From NCBI GenBank assembly GCA_964512635.1, contig CAZEJB010000013.1:41520-105519 (forward strand): DNA of 64,000 bases, written 5' to 3'. Made by a program: the position numbers and the translations under genes. Below are positions 33,361 through 41,982 of this stretch, piece after piece. How positions within the stretch are numbered: the stretch's first letter is position 1; each line of letters begins with the position of its first letter. The stretch is from JADZFO01 sp964512635. GTDB lineage: Bacteria; 4484-113; JAFGCY01. Under the pieces are notes generated by a model. That model was given only the letters and a program-made list of their open reading frames with translations. It had not been told where the DNA came from and ran no database searches.

Positions 33361-34056
33361 ATGACTGATCAGCCGCACATCGAAAAACACTTCACTGCGA
33401 CGGAAGTCGTTCGCGACATTGTTATCGGCATGTCGGACGGACTCACGGTTCCATTTGCCCTGGCGGCCGGTCTTTCAGGTGCCATCGACACCACCAGCGT
33501 TATCGTGGTGGCGGGGCTGGCTGAGATCGCCGCCGGCAGCATTGCCATGGGGCTTGGCGGCTATCTGGCCGCCAGGACGGATGCCGAGCATTTTGATTCA
33601 GAGCGGCGCCGCGAAGAGCGGGAAGTCAAGGAGCTTGAGGACCGCGAGATTGCGGAGACCAGCGCGATCTTTAAATCCTACGGCCTGAGCGGTACCGAGC
33701 TGGCCCCGGTGATTGCGCACTTCCGGGCCAACCCGCAGCAGTGGGTCGACTTTATGATGCGCTTTGAGCTGGGTCTGGAAAAGCCGCAGCCGCGGCGCGC
33801 ACTTTGGAGCTCAATCACTATCGGCGGCGCCTATATGGTCGGCGGCTTTATTCCCCTGCGGCCCTACATGCTCAATCACAGCGTCAGCCAGGCGCTGCCG
33901 GTCTCGGTCGTAGTCACCCTGATCGCGCTGGCCGTCTTTGGCTGGGTCAAGGCCTATTTCACCGGTATGCCGCTTTGGCGCGGCGCCATTCAGACAGTCC
34001 TGGTGGGCGGAATCGCTGCCGGCGTGGCCTTCTTTGTCGCGCGTCTGATCGGCTGA
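33361..34056 (+). CDS. VIT1/CCC1-family metal transporter
   Basis: A 231-residue inner-membrane protein. ATG 33361 has TAGAAT 5 nt upstream. Family motifs are GMSDGLTVPFALAAGL in helix 1 and the Gly-rich EIAAGSIAMGLGGYLAARTD in helix 2. A charged metal-binding-domain helix pair (RREEREVKELEDREIAE) follows, then three more helices. Members move Fe(II) or Mn(II). It is divergent from the DinB gene; shared control of metal or stress genes is possible. Confidence 0.88.
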   Translation: MTDQPHIEKHFTATEVVRDIVIGMSDGLTVPFALAAGLSGAIDTTSVIVVAGLAEIAAGSIAMGLGGYLAARTDAEHFDSERRREEREVKELEDREIAETSAIFKSYGLSGTELAPVIAHFRANPQQWVDFMMRFELGLEKPQPRRALWSSITIGGAYMVGGFIPLRPYMLNHSVSQALPVSVVVTLIALAVFGWVKAYFTGMPLWRGAIQTVLVGGIAAGVAFFVARLIG

Positions 34057-34097
34057 GCAGTGCCAGGGCGCACCGGGAGCGGTCGCCCCGGCAATTG

Positions 34098-34550
34098 TCA
34101 GCGGAGTGCAGCTGTTTCGTGGCGCTGCTTGACCGCAATGATCCTGATTGTTTCAGTCGAGAAGATAGTGCCACCGGGGCTGCGCCGCCTGACAATGGTC
34201 AGGTTGCCATTGATACTGAACGTATTGAAGGTCCCTGTGAAGCGGTACTCCACCGACTCGCGAGCGGCAGCATTGGTCTGGCTGCCAGTGGCGCTGAAGC
34301 TCAGCCCCGTTGTGCTCATGGCCAGGCGCGGACGGGCAGGGTCTTGGAAGTCCAGCGTGAAGGCCCCCTCGCCGACCGCCGGCAGGACGCTGAAGTTGCC
34401 GGTCGCCGCAGCGGTCCAGTTGCCCAGCGGCTTGGTCGGTTTGGCCAGCCCGGTGTCGTCCTCGGGTGTGCTTCCGCAGCCAGTGAGGACAAGCACAGCA
34501 AACACCGCCAGCAGGCACAGCAGGCGGAAAAGAACAGCATTCCTGATCAC
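34098..34550 (-). CDS. Small lipoprotein, tandem paralogue 2
   Basis: A 150-residue protein with lipobox LTGC near residue 24. The mature domain is a beta-rich fold with motifs TATGNF-type, GSQTNAAARESVEYRFTGTF and a C-terminal KQRHETA. It matches the upstream gene almost end to end, so the pair arose by tandem duplication. ATG 34550 overlaps the upstream stop (ATGA). No known family is recognised. Confidence 0.7.
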   Translation of the reverse strand: MIRNAVLFRLLCLLAVFAVLVLTGCGSTPEDDTGLAKPTKPLGNWTAAATGNFSVLPAVGEGAFTLDFQDPARPRLAMSTTGLSFSATGSQTNAAARESVEYRFTGTFNTFSINGNLTIVRRRSPGGTIFSTETIRIIAVKQRHETAALR

Positions 34551-35056
34551 AGCGTGGCTCCTGCAGTTTCGTGGCGCTGCTTAAGCGCTATCGGTGTGAG
34601 GACCTGGGTTGAGAAGACCGCCCCCGTGCTGGAGCGTTTTTTGACGATGGTCAGGCTGCCTCGCAGGCTGGTGGCGTTAAAGCTGCCATTGAAAGTGTAC
34701 TCAACAATCTCGCGCTGGGCGGTATTGGTCTGGCTGCCGCGGGCAGTGAACTGCTGAGTGCCATCGAGGCGCATGTCCAGACGCGGGCGCAGGGGATCAC
34801 GGAACACCAGGGTGTAGTGGTCGATACCGCTGGCCTTGAGCACTTCAAAGCTGCCGGTCGCAACAGAAGTCCACTGACCCGCTGGAGTTGGCGGCGGTGG
34901 TCCTCCAGGAGCTATTCCGCCACCGTCGTCAGGTATGGGGTGTACCTCGGCGCAGCCGCCAGCCAGGCAGGCAAGCAGAAACAGTACGGCGGCCAGCAGC
35001 GCCGGAAATGGGCCACACGGGCGGCGCAAGGTTGCGCAGTTCACAGCAAAGCTCAT
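34547..35056 (-). CDS. Small lipoprotein, tandem paralogue 1
   Basis: A 169-residue protein from ATG 35056, with GGGAG about 10 nt upstream. The lipobox is LAGGC near residue 35, followed by a Gly/Pro linker. The mature domain shares GSQTNTAQREIVEYTFNGSF and KQRHETAG with the downstream gene. The repeated pattern of strand-forming residues suggests an eight-strand beta barrel or sandwich. The role is unknown; it is probably an outer-membrane or periplasmic binding protein. Confidence 0.7.
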   Translation of the reverse strand: MSFAVNCATLRRPCGPFPALLAAVLFLLACLAGGCAEVHPIPDDGGGIAPGGPPPPTPAGQWTSVATGSFEVLKASGIDHYTLVFRDPLRPRLDMRLDGTQQFTARGSQTNTAQREIVEYTFNGSFNATSLRGSLTIVKKRSSTGAVFSTQVLTPIALKQRHETAGATL

Positions 35057-35133
35057 GCTTATTCTTCTCCCGGAGTGCAAGAGTCTAATCTATGGGATCG
35101 CAATTTATCAGGCAGCCTAAGCAGTTTCCCTGA

Positions 35134-38007
35134 TCATCCTTCCGGCGCGGCTTCCTGGGCAAACTCGGCCACCAGGGCGATTGGGCTGCGCTCAGCGCTG
35201 ACCGCGTCCGCCGGCGCCGGGCCATCAAGCATGAAGGCCTGCTCGCTGTTGGTCGTGCTCAGCAGATCTCCCAGCACTTCGTGCAGATGGCCGACGACCA
35301 GCAGGATATTGCCCTCGTTGTCGCGGGTCGCGTGCTCGGTGCGGTAGATGCTCAGGCGTGAGATCGGCTTCTTGATGCTGACGCCGGCCTCGCTTTTAAG
35401 CTTGCGGGTCAGGGCCAGGGTGGTCAGCAAAAGCTCGGCTGGCAGCTGCGACAGGGGTGTGATCAGGCTGCCTTCTTCGGGGTTGACCGCTGGCATCTCA
35501 AGCTGGGCCAGCGCGACAGGATGCGGCCAATCCTGCAGGTGGATGCTCCAGTGCTCGCCGAACTGGCCGAAGTACCAGCTCCAGCATTCCTCGGTGATGT
35601 GCGGCAGGGCCGGGGCGAAGAGGCGCAGCACGCTGGAGAGCGCGATGAACAGCGTCGCCTGGGCGCTGAGCCGCAGATCCACGGGGCTGTACCAGGAGTC
35701 CTTGTTCCATTCGCCGTGGGCGTCTACCGCCAGGGCCTCGCCATACAGCCGGCCCTTGGAGAGCTCCAGATAGTTGTCGCAAAAGTCGGCCCAGAAGAAG
35801 TCTTCCGCCGCCTGCTTGGCCTCGGCGAACTCGAACTCGTCGTTGGCCTTCGTCGCCTTCTCGATGGTCGCGTTCAGCCGCTGGATCAGCCAGACGTCGG
35901 TGGGGTAGGTGATGAGCTCACGGAGCGCGGACCCATGGTCCGTATCCGAAAAGATTGAACTACCTGCCCGGCCATGATCCGCAGGCTGAGTGGAAGAACG
36001 GACCATGGGTCCGCGCTCCAGCGGGTCAAAGTCGATCAGATGCCGCAGGGCGAACTTGGTGGCATTAAAAAGCTTGTTGATCAGCTTGCGCCCTTCGCCG
36101 AGCTTCGTTTCGTCGTACAGCGTATCAGTACCGAGCTTGCAGCCGCTGGACCAGTAGCGCAGGCCATCGGCGGTGTACTTGTCCACCATCTCGGCCGGCG
36201 TCACCACATGGCCCTTGCTCTTGCTGATCTTCCTGCCGCCGGCATCCTGCGCATGGCCGCTGATCGCGATGTCGCGCCAGGGGATCTGCTCGAAGTGGAA
36301 CCAGGCCTTGGCAATGGTATAGAAGGCCCAGGTGCGGATGATGTCGTGGGCCTGCGGACGCAGGTCAAAGGGAAAGAGACGGCTGTGGCGCTCCCGGGCC
36401 TCCGGCGTCTCGGCGCCCAGGCGCATCAGGGTGTTCAGCAGCGGCGTCACCGAGCTGGTGGCCCAGGTGTCCATCACGTCGGGGTCGGGTGTGGCGATCT
36501 CGTTGCCCTCCAGCCCGGCGGCGATCAGCTCCTCGCGGGTTGGCACATCCGTCAGCGGGTTGACCGGAAGGCGCGCTGCCTCGGGCAGGATCACCGTGCC
36601 CTTGTGGTACCAGACGGGGAAGGGCACGCCGTTGTAGCGCTGACGGCTGATGCACCAGTCGCCGTTGAGGCCCTCGACCCACTGTTCATAGCGCTTGCGC
36701 ATGTACTCCGGGTGCCAGTTGATCCGGCGGCCCTGCTCCAGCAGCGCTTCTTTGTGGCCGAGGATGTTGACGTACCACTGTGGCGTGACGAGGATCTCGA
36801 TCGGCACGCCGCCGCGCTCGCTGTGGCGTACGGTGTGCATGATGTCCTTCTGTGCCAGCAGCAGCCCGGCTTCCTTCAGCTTGCCGCGCATCCACTCCTG
36901 CGCCGCTTTGACCTTCAGGCCCAGCATCTCGCCGGCCAGTGCTTCGGCTGCGGCAGCATTGCGAGTGAGCCAGCCGGCCGAGCCGATTTCCTTCACGCGC
37001 TCGTTGATCCGGCCGTCCTTGCCGATGATCAGCCGCGTCGGCAGCTTGAACTTCTCCCAGTGCTCCACATCATCCATGTCGCCAAAGGTGCAGCACATCA
37101 GGATGCCACTGCCCTTTTCAGGGTCGGCCTTCTCACTGGGCAGGATCGGCACCTCGACCTCAAACAGCGGCGTGATCGCCACTTTGCCGAAGAGGTGCTT
37201 GTAGCGCTCGTCATCCGGGTGCGCCAGCACGGCCACGCAGGCCGGGATCAGCTCCGGGCGGGTGGTGGCGATGGTCAGGCTGCCGACGACCTGCTGGCCC
37301 GGTCCCTCGGCCCAGGCGAACTGGATGTCGTGGAAGAAGCCCGCGACCTCGCGGTCCTCAATCTCGGCCTGGGCGATGGCGGTCTGGTCGGCCCAACACC
37401 ACTGCGTCGGCGCGTCCTTGCGGTAGGCGATGCCCTTGCGGAACAGGTCGATGAAGCTGGCCTGGCTGATCGCCCGGCTGCGCTCATCGATGGTGGTATA
37501 GAACTCCTTCCAGTCGCAGGAGAGCGCCAGGCTCTGCCACAGCTCGATGAACTGCTGCTCGGCAGGGACGACAACCTTCTGGCACAGCTCGATAAAGGCC
37601 TCTCGGCCGCGCGGGGCATGCTTGGCAATGAACTCATGCGCCTTGATCTCCTCCAGGCGCTCGACCAGGCGCTCGGTGGGCAGGCCGTTGTCGTCAAAGC
37701 CGAAGGGGTAATAGACGTGCTTGCCGCGCATGCGCTGGTAGCGCGCGCTCATGTCGGTCTGGGTGTAGCTGTAGACGTGGCCGATGTGCAGCGCGCCGGA
37801 TACGGTCGGCGGCGGAGTGTCGATGCTGAAGATCTCATCGCGCTCGCGCAGGCGCTTATCGCCACTGGGCAGGGTCTCATAGAGGCTGAACTCATAGGTC
37901 TTCGCCTCGCGCCAGTACTGCTGCCAGAAGCGCTCACGGGCCAGGCCCTCGTAGCTCTTGGGCAGATCGTCCGCGCTGGCCACCGGTTTGGGGTATTCGT
38001 AACTCAC
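35134..38007 (-). CDS. valS: Valyl-tRNA synthetase
   Basis: A 957-residue class I synthetase. GTG 38007 has TAAAAT 6 nt upstream. Motifs include PTVSGALHIGH (about 65-76), FGFDDNGLPTERLVE, the editing domain with TTRPE, and GGRKISKSKG (about 592). The DDNGLPTE form is the type I associate with archaeal, rickettsial and spirochaetal ValRS. Residues about 663-695, between the catalytic core and the anticodon domain (which begins near ITYPTDVWLIQRLN), are encoded by a palindromic insertion and absent from the usual alignment. The reading frame stays open. Confidence 0.94.
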   Translation of the reverse strand: MSYEYPKPVASADDLPKSYEGLARERFWQQYWREAKTYEFSLYETLPSGDKRLRERDEIFSIDTPPPTVSGALHIGHVYSYTQTDMSARYQRMRGKHVYYPFGFDDNGLPTERLVERLEEIKAHEFIAKHAPRGREAFIELCQKVVVPAEQQFIELWQSLALSCDWKEFYTTIDERSRAISQASFIDLFRKGIAYRKDAPTQWCWADQTAIAQAEIEDREVAGFFHDIQFAWAEGPGQQVVGSLTIATTRPELIPACVAVLAHPDDERYKHLFGKVAITPLFEVEVPILPSEKADPEKGSGILMCCTFGDMDDVEHWEKFKLPTRLIIGKDGRINERVKEIGSAGWLTRNAAAAEALAGEMLGLKVKAAQEWMRGKLKEAGLLLAQKDIMHTVRHSERGGVPIEILVTPQWYVNILGHKEALLEQGRRINWHPEYMRKRYEQWVEGLNGDWCISRQRYNGVPFPVWYHKGTVILPEAARLPVNPLTDVPTREELIAAGLEGNEIATPDPDVMDTWATSSVTPLLNTLMRLGAETPEARERHSRLFPFDLRPQAHDIIRTWAFYTIAKAWFHFEQIPWRDIAISGHAQDAGGRKISKSKGHVVTPAEMVDKYTADGLRYWSSGCKLGTDTLYDETKLGEGRKLINKLFNATKFALRHLIDFDPLERGPMVRSSTQPADHGRAGSSIFSDTDHGSALRELITYPTDVWLIQRLNATIEKATKANDEFEFAEAKQAAEDFFWADFCDNYLELSKGRLYGEALAVDAHGEWNKDSWYSPVDLRLSAQATLFIALSSVLRLFAPALPHITEECWSWYFGQFGEHWSIHLQDWPHPVALAQLEMPAVNPEEGSLITPLSQLPAELLLTTLALTRKLKSEAGVSIKKPISRLSIYRTEHATRDNEGNILLVVGHLHEVLGDLLSTTNSEQAFMLDGPAPADAVSAERSPIALVAEFAQEAAPEG
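35922..36019. mobile_element. 98-bp palindromic element inserted in frame within valS
   Basis: Perfect 22-bp terminal inverted repeats (35922-35943 and 35998-36019; arms begin GGAGCGCGGACCC and end GGGTCCGCGCTCC) flank 54 bp of interior. The element encodes about 33 residues of the valyl-tRNA synthetase reading frame in a loop region. No target-site duplication is obvious. It resembles in principle the Rickettsia palindromic elements found within genes, but its sequence is not identified with any known family. No second copy was seen in this window. Confidence 0.75.
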
Positions 38008-38064
38008 AGGGCTATTTTAGTCCCGGCTGAGCCAGGTGACACACCAGGCCACTCCTCGGTGCAG

Positions 38065-38700
38065 TTACCAGTTGTTGTGCAGTTCATGGAAATAGACGCT
38101 GCAGGGAGCAGCAAAACCAAGCTGCTGCTCCTGGCCGGCCTGCGTGAAGCTCAAAGTGAACTGCGCAGTCGTCTGAGTTTCTCCGGTCATATACTTAGCC
38201 ATGCCGCGCAGAGCAAAAATCAGGTGTTGCAGCTCATCAGCATTGAAATCCGCCTCCAGGTGCAGATTTTGCATATCGGCGTAGGGGACCGTGAACTGCT
38301 GACTGAAGACGTATCTGCCATTGTTTAGACTTCCGGCGCCGCTGCTGTCATTGATCCTGGGCCATTCGTAGGGATGGATGCCCGATTCAGGATCTATGTC
38401 CCACTGCCAGCTGGTCATGCTGCCATCATGCAGTTTGTAAAGATCATCCCTGGCACCACGATAGGTTCTGACCCGGCCCAGACCAAGCGAGAAGTTGCGA
38501 TTGGACATCAGCTCCTGCACCGCGCTCGCAGTTGCCGCCGGTGCCGAGCCCTCAAACAGCAACGGACCTTCGACCCTGACTGTATAGAACTGCTGGGAAC
38601 TGCCGGTAGTGGTATCAGTCGCTTCGTCGTGAACCCCGCAGGAACAGCAGAGCAGCATGGCTAACACTGCGCACAGTTGTACTCTGAGAATGAGCAGCAT
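38065..38700 (-). CDS. Hypothetical lipoprotein
   Basis: A 211-residue protein. ATG 38700 has a perfect TATAAT 6 nt upstream. A signal peptide with Cys-rich lipobox (LLCCSC) ends near residue 20. The mature part alternates strands and polar loops and has one further Cys near the end (APCSVYF). I recognise no family. It lies directly upstream of valS, 57 bp before its start, with its own predicted promoter. Confidence 0.65.
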   Translation of the reverse strand: MLLILRVQLCAVLAMLLCCSCGVHDEATDTTTGSSQQFYTVRVEGPLLFEGSAPAATASAVQELMSNRNFSLGLGRVRTYRGARDDLYKLHDGSMTSWQWDIDPESGIHPYEWPRINDSSGAGSLNNGRYVFSQQFTVPYADMQNLHLEADFNADELQHLIFALRGMAKYMTGETQTTAQFTLSFTQAGQEQQLGFAAPCSVYFHELHNNW

Positions 38701-38720
38701 AGGCGGATTATATAGCGCAC

Positions 38721-40100
38721 CTACAGCATTCCCAGCACGTCCTCGATGCGCCGGCTGACTGGCAGTTCCTGGCCCGGCGCGCTGTCCTCGAGCAGCGGGT
38801 CATAGCTCAGTGCCGCTTCCGCTTCCCGCAGCAGGCAGGTGTCACGGGACGGGGCGCCAACGACGAGAATCTGCTCAGGTTCCACACTGTAGTGCTGTGA
38901 CAGGTTGAAGACCACGTTCGCGCTGCATATGCGGTGCTGCGAGCAGCCGCGGCGGCTGCGCATCGCTGCCGGCAGCTTGACGCGCCCGTCAGTTACGCCA
39001 TCGACAAACCAGAGCGAGGGCGCCACGGCAAAGTCGGCAAAGACCCGCCGGCGGATTATGTCGGCCCCCAGAAAGAAACCTTCGGCCACGATGCCAACGC
39101 GCCGGCCGGCGCTGCGCAGTGAGCGGACGGTTTCGATGATCCCGGTACTCAGTTCAGCCTCGCGGGCCGCATCGTCAAAGATGGACCGCGGCAGACCGCT
39201 CAGTGCCTCGCCCAGCGCCCGGATGCGCAGCTCGGGCGAATCGTCATGACGGGCCAGAATGGACTGCACAGCCTGCTCACGGTCGCAGCGCCGCGCAACT
39301 TCATAGACGTAGGTCCCGCGGAGCACAACTCTGTCCAGGCCCAGCAAAACCATGGGCTGGTGCCGCATGTCGTGCTGCACGGCGCTGGACAGCTCGGCCT
39401 GAGTATGGCGTTCCACCTCCCAGACTTCATCCAGCAGCCGCTCATCCAGGCGGCCATAGCTGCGGGCACGCTGCAGGATGGTCCGCGTCACCTGGCGCGC
39501 CATGCGGCCAAGGCGCTCAAGGCTCTGACTGTCGTGGGCAATGTGGCCAAGGTCCACTTGTGCGATGCTGAGGCCGCACATGGCGGCATCGATCAGCAAG
39601 CCGACGTCCACGCCATAATCGTTTTCAAAACGTATGCCTTCCAGGGCTGAACGGCGCGCGGCGATCAATCCTCCCAGGGGCTGGACAATCCAGCTGACCT
39701 CCGGGAAAAAGACCTCCAGCAAGGGCCTTGCCGTCAGCATGGTGACCCGGCCGGCTTCGCGGCTGAACTGGCCCTTGACCAGATCGCTGCGTCCCTGGAC
39801 AATGGGCTCAGCCAGGGTGCTGATAAGGTCCTGACGATATTCCGTCAGGTCGCCATCAAGATACACGAGCAAGTCGTTCCTGGCTGCCAGCATTCCGTCA
39901 TGCATGGATGCGCCTTTGCCCAGCATGCTGCTGGTCTGAACTCTTGCTCCGGCCGCCTCCGCAGTCTGGGGCGTACCGTCAATGGAGCCATCGTCGATCA
40001 CAATGACTTCGTCTACGTTTGGATCGGCGAGCGCGAATTGCACTATCCTGCCAATCGTCGGCGCTTCGTTAAGCACCGGGATAATGACGCTGAGCATCAT
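38721..40100 (-). CDS. GT2 glycosyltransferase fused to degenerate HAD (SerB-like) domain
   Basis: A 459-residue protein; AGGAGGG precedes two adjacent ATGs (40100 and 40097). Residues 1-230 resemble glucosyl-3-phosphoglycerate synthase: IDDGSIDGT (35-43), YLDGDL (80-85), LVKGQFSREAGRVT and QPLGGLIAARRSALEGI. Residues about 248-445 follow a phosphoserine-phosphatase fold, but key residues are missing: the expected DxD is LGLDR (253-257), SGGF is AEGF (339-342) and GDGxND is VGAPSRD (414-420). The second half is probably a non-catalytic or regulatory domain. The substrate of the transferase is likely a nucleotide sugar. Confidence 0.8.
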   Translation of the reverse strand: MMLSVIIPVLNEAPTIGRIVQFALADPNVDEVIVIDDGSIDGTPQTAEAAGARVQTSSMLGKGASMHDGMLAARNDLLVYLDGDLTEYRQDLISTLAEPIVQGRSDLVKGQFSREAGRVTMLTARPLLEVFFPEVSWIVQPLGGLIAARRSALEGIRFENDYGVDVGLLIDAAMCGLSIAQVDLGHIAHDSQSLERLGRMARQVTRTILQRARSYGRLDERLLDEVWEVERHTQAELSSAVQHDMRHQPMVLLGLDRVVLRGTYVYEVARRCDREQAVQSILARHDDSPELRIRALGEALSGLPRSIFDDAAREAELSTGIIETVRSLRSAGRRVGIVAEGFFLGADIIRRRVFADFAVAPSLWFVDGVTDGRVKLPAAMRSRRGCSQHRICSANVVFNLSQHYSVEPEQILVVGAPSRDTCLLREAEAALSYDPLLEDSAPGQELPVSRRIEDVLGML

Positions 40101-40250
40101 CGTCCCTCCTTGCGTCGAGATTGTGGGTGTTTGCGGTCTGGACGCATTTTAAGGGCTGACTGTTCAAGCTCCATCGTACTGACTGGAATATGCAGTGTTA
40201 CTAGGCATGGACGCAGCAGGGCAGGTTCCGCAGACGGCTAGAATGAAGAG

Positions 40251-40742
40251 ATGAGCTTTGAACAGCGCTTCAGCACTGCCGACGGCGATTTCCTGATCAG
40301 TGACTCGCGGGATCTGCTGGACTATGCGGTGCTGCAAAGCCTGCTGGGCCAGACCTACTGGACGCCGGGGATCAGCAGCGCGCAGCTGCGCCGGCAGGTG
40401 GACAACTCAAGCCTGGTCTTCGGGCTCTATGAGATTGATCCTGAGGAGGGAAGCGAGCCGCCGTTTGTGCGCAACCAGGCCGGCTTCGCACGGGTGATCA
40501 GCGACCTGACCCGCTTTGCCTACCTCAGCGATGTGATCATCCGGCCCGAGCTGCAGCGCCGGGGCCTCGGCCAGCGCCTGGTGGAGGCTGCGCTGGGCCA
40601 CCCCGAGCTGAAGGACGTTAAGCGCTGGGTGCTGATGACCGACGACGCACACGGCGTTTACGAGAAACTCGGCTTCCAGGCGCTCGGCAAGCCCGAGCGC
40701 TGGATGGAAAAGAAACACCCCGGCGGCGGGGAGTGGATCTAG
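40251..40742 (+). CDS. GNAT N-acetyltransferase
   Basis: A 163-residue protein. ATG 40251 has TAGAAT 6 nt upstream. The acetyl-CoA binding region is DVIIRPELQRRGLGQRLVEA (about 98-117), followed by MTDDAHGVYEKLGF, which is typical of family members that act on small amines or protein N-termini. The substrate is unknown. It is a single gene between oppositely oriented neighbours. Confidence 0.88.
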   Translation: MSFEQRFSTADGDFLISDSRDLLDYAVLQSLLGQTYWTPGISSAQLRRQVDNSSLVFGLYEIDPEEGSEPPFVRNQAGFARVISDLTRFAYLSDVIIRPELQRRGLGQRLVEAALGHPELKDVKRWVLMTDDAHGVYEKLGFQALGKPERWMEKKHPGGGEWI

Positions 40743-40844
40743 GCAGTCTTCATTTGACGCTGCTTCCGATCAGCGCGGTTATAATCCGCCAGTGAGGGTC
40801 TGGCCCCTGCCGGGCTGCGCGAGGGTTCGCGCCAGGAACAACTG

Positions 40845-41351
40845 ATGAACGAAGACGTCGTTGCTGTATGGCTTATTTTCGGCCTGATGCCGATTATCGG
40901 CCTGATCGCCATGTTTGTGCGGCGCATGCGCCGGGAAGATATGGATCGCTTTGCTACGCGCCTGCGTGGCGGGGTGCAGGTCCCGGGCGGCCAGCCCCTG
41001 CCCGATGGCAAGACCATGATCGAGCTGGAGAAGCTGCGCCTGGCCGACCGTGACAAGGCCCGCCAGCTCTTTGAGCGCCTCTCGCTGGAGAAGCTGGAGC
41101 TGCTGAAGGTTTCAATCCAGAGCGGCTATAAGGAAGAAGAACTAGCGCGCCTGGATGAACGTCTGGAACGTATCATCGGCTCTGAGCGCCTGCAGCGGCT
41201 GCTGGATGACAGCACCGCAGCGGCTGGCCCGCAGACACCGGTGCCTGCCAGCGCCGCCGGGCCTGCACGTCAGCTGAACGAAGTCGCCAGCACTGACCTT
41301 TCAGCTGCATCAACTGAGACGCCCGGGGCGCGTCAGAGCTCGCTGGGTTAG
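40845..41351 (+). CDS. Single-TM helical protein, paralogue A
   Basis: A 168-residue protein. Residues about 7-24 form one TM helix. A conserved helical domain (about 60-125) contains ELEKLRLADRDKARQLFERL and RLERIIGSERLQRLLDD, and the tail is disordered and rich in Ala/Ser/Pro. A TATAAT lies at 40780-40785, giving a leader of more than 50 nt; a weak AGGAAC precedes the ATG. It shares the central domain with the next gene. No known family is recognised. Confidence 0.65.
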   Translation: MNEDVVAVWLIFGLMPIIGLIAMFVRRMRREDMDRFATRLRGGVQVPGGQPLPDGKTMIELEKLRLADRDKARQLFERLSLEKLELLKVSIQSGYKEEELARLDERLERIIGSERLQRLLDDSTAAAGPQTPVPASAAGPARQLNEVASTDLSAASTETPGARQSSLG

Positions 41352-41451
41352 GCAGTCAGGCAGGCGTGCAGCACCGTTATAATGGCCTGGAGGGGATTTA
41401 GCCGTCTGGTGTGGGGAGCTGTGAATCACAAGCTCAAGCGAGGGAAGCGAG

Positions 41452-41982
41452 ATGAGTGGTCCTGAATTTGTCCTGATGGCTATGACCCTGGCAGCCGGAA
41501 CTTACCTCTGGGTGGTAACCACGCCAAAGGTACTGGCTTATATGGAACGCCGCAGTCAGCGGGACTCCGGGCGGCGGGCCAGGAGCTGGCAGATCGATAA
41601 GAAGAGCGGCCTGCCCATCGCGGTCGACACCCAGCTTGAGATCGAGCGGATCCGCAGTGCCGAACGCGAACGCGCGCTGCAGACCTTTGAGCGCCTCGCC
41701 GCCGAGAAGCTTGACCTGCTGAAGGCCGGCATCACCATGGGCTACAAGGAGCAGGAGCTGCGTGAACTGGACGCGCGCCTGGAGCAGATCATCGGCAGCG
41801 ATGAGCTCAAACGCCTGCTGATAGATGTGACTACGCCGCAGCCGCCGGGCCCTGCGCTGTCAGAGTCAGCAATGGAACACGCGGCGGAAGGCGGCCTGCG
41901 CAGCACCGACCTGGCGAGTATTCCCACCGAGCGCCTGCAGTTACTGCTGGAGCGCGCGCGCCAGCTGCAGGCCGGCTCCTAG
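41452..41982 (+). CDS. Single-TM helical protein, paralogue B
   Basis: A 176-residue protein with an N-terminal TM helix (about 5-22) and the same helical domain as the preceding gene: IERIRSAERERALQTFERLA and RLEQIIGSDELKRLLID. A TATAAT at 41378-41383 sits in the same relative position as for paralogue A. Its TAG stop shares a CTAG palindrome with the stop of the convergent hydrolase gene. The function is unknown; a membrane-tethered scaffold is plausible. Confidence 0.65.
   Translation: MSGPEFVLMAMTLAAGTYLWVVTTPKVLAYMERRSQRDSGRRARSWQIDKKSGLPIAVDTQLEIERIRSAERERALQTFERLAAEKLDLLKAGITMGYKEQELRELDARLEQIIGSDELKRLLIDVTTPQPPGPALSESAMEHAAEGGLRSTDLASIPTERLQLLLERARQLQAGS

Noticed and set aside
35974..38328. 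Plus-strand open frame of 784 codons opposite valS
   Set aside because: ValRS is certain on the minus strand; the opposite frame has no recognisable motifs and is a composition shadow.
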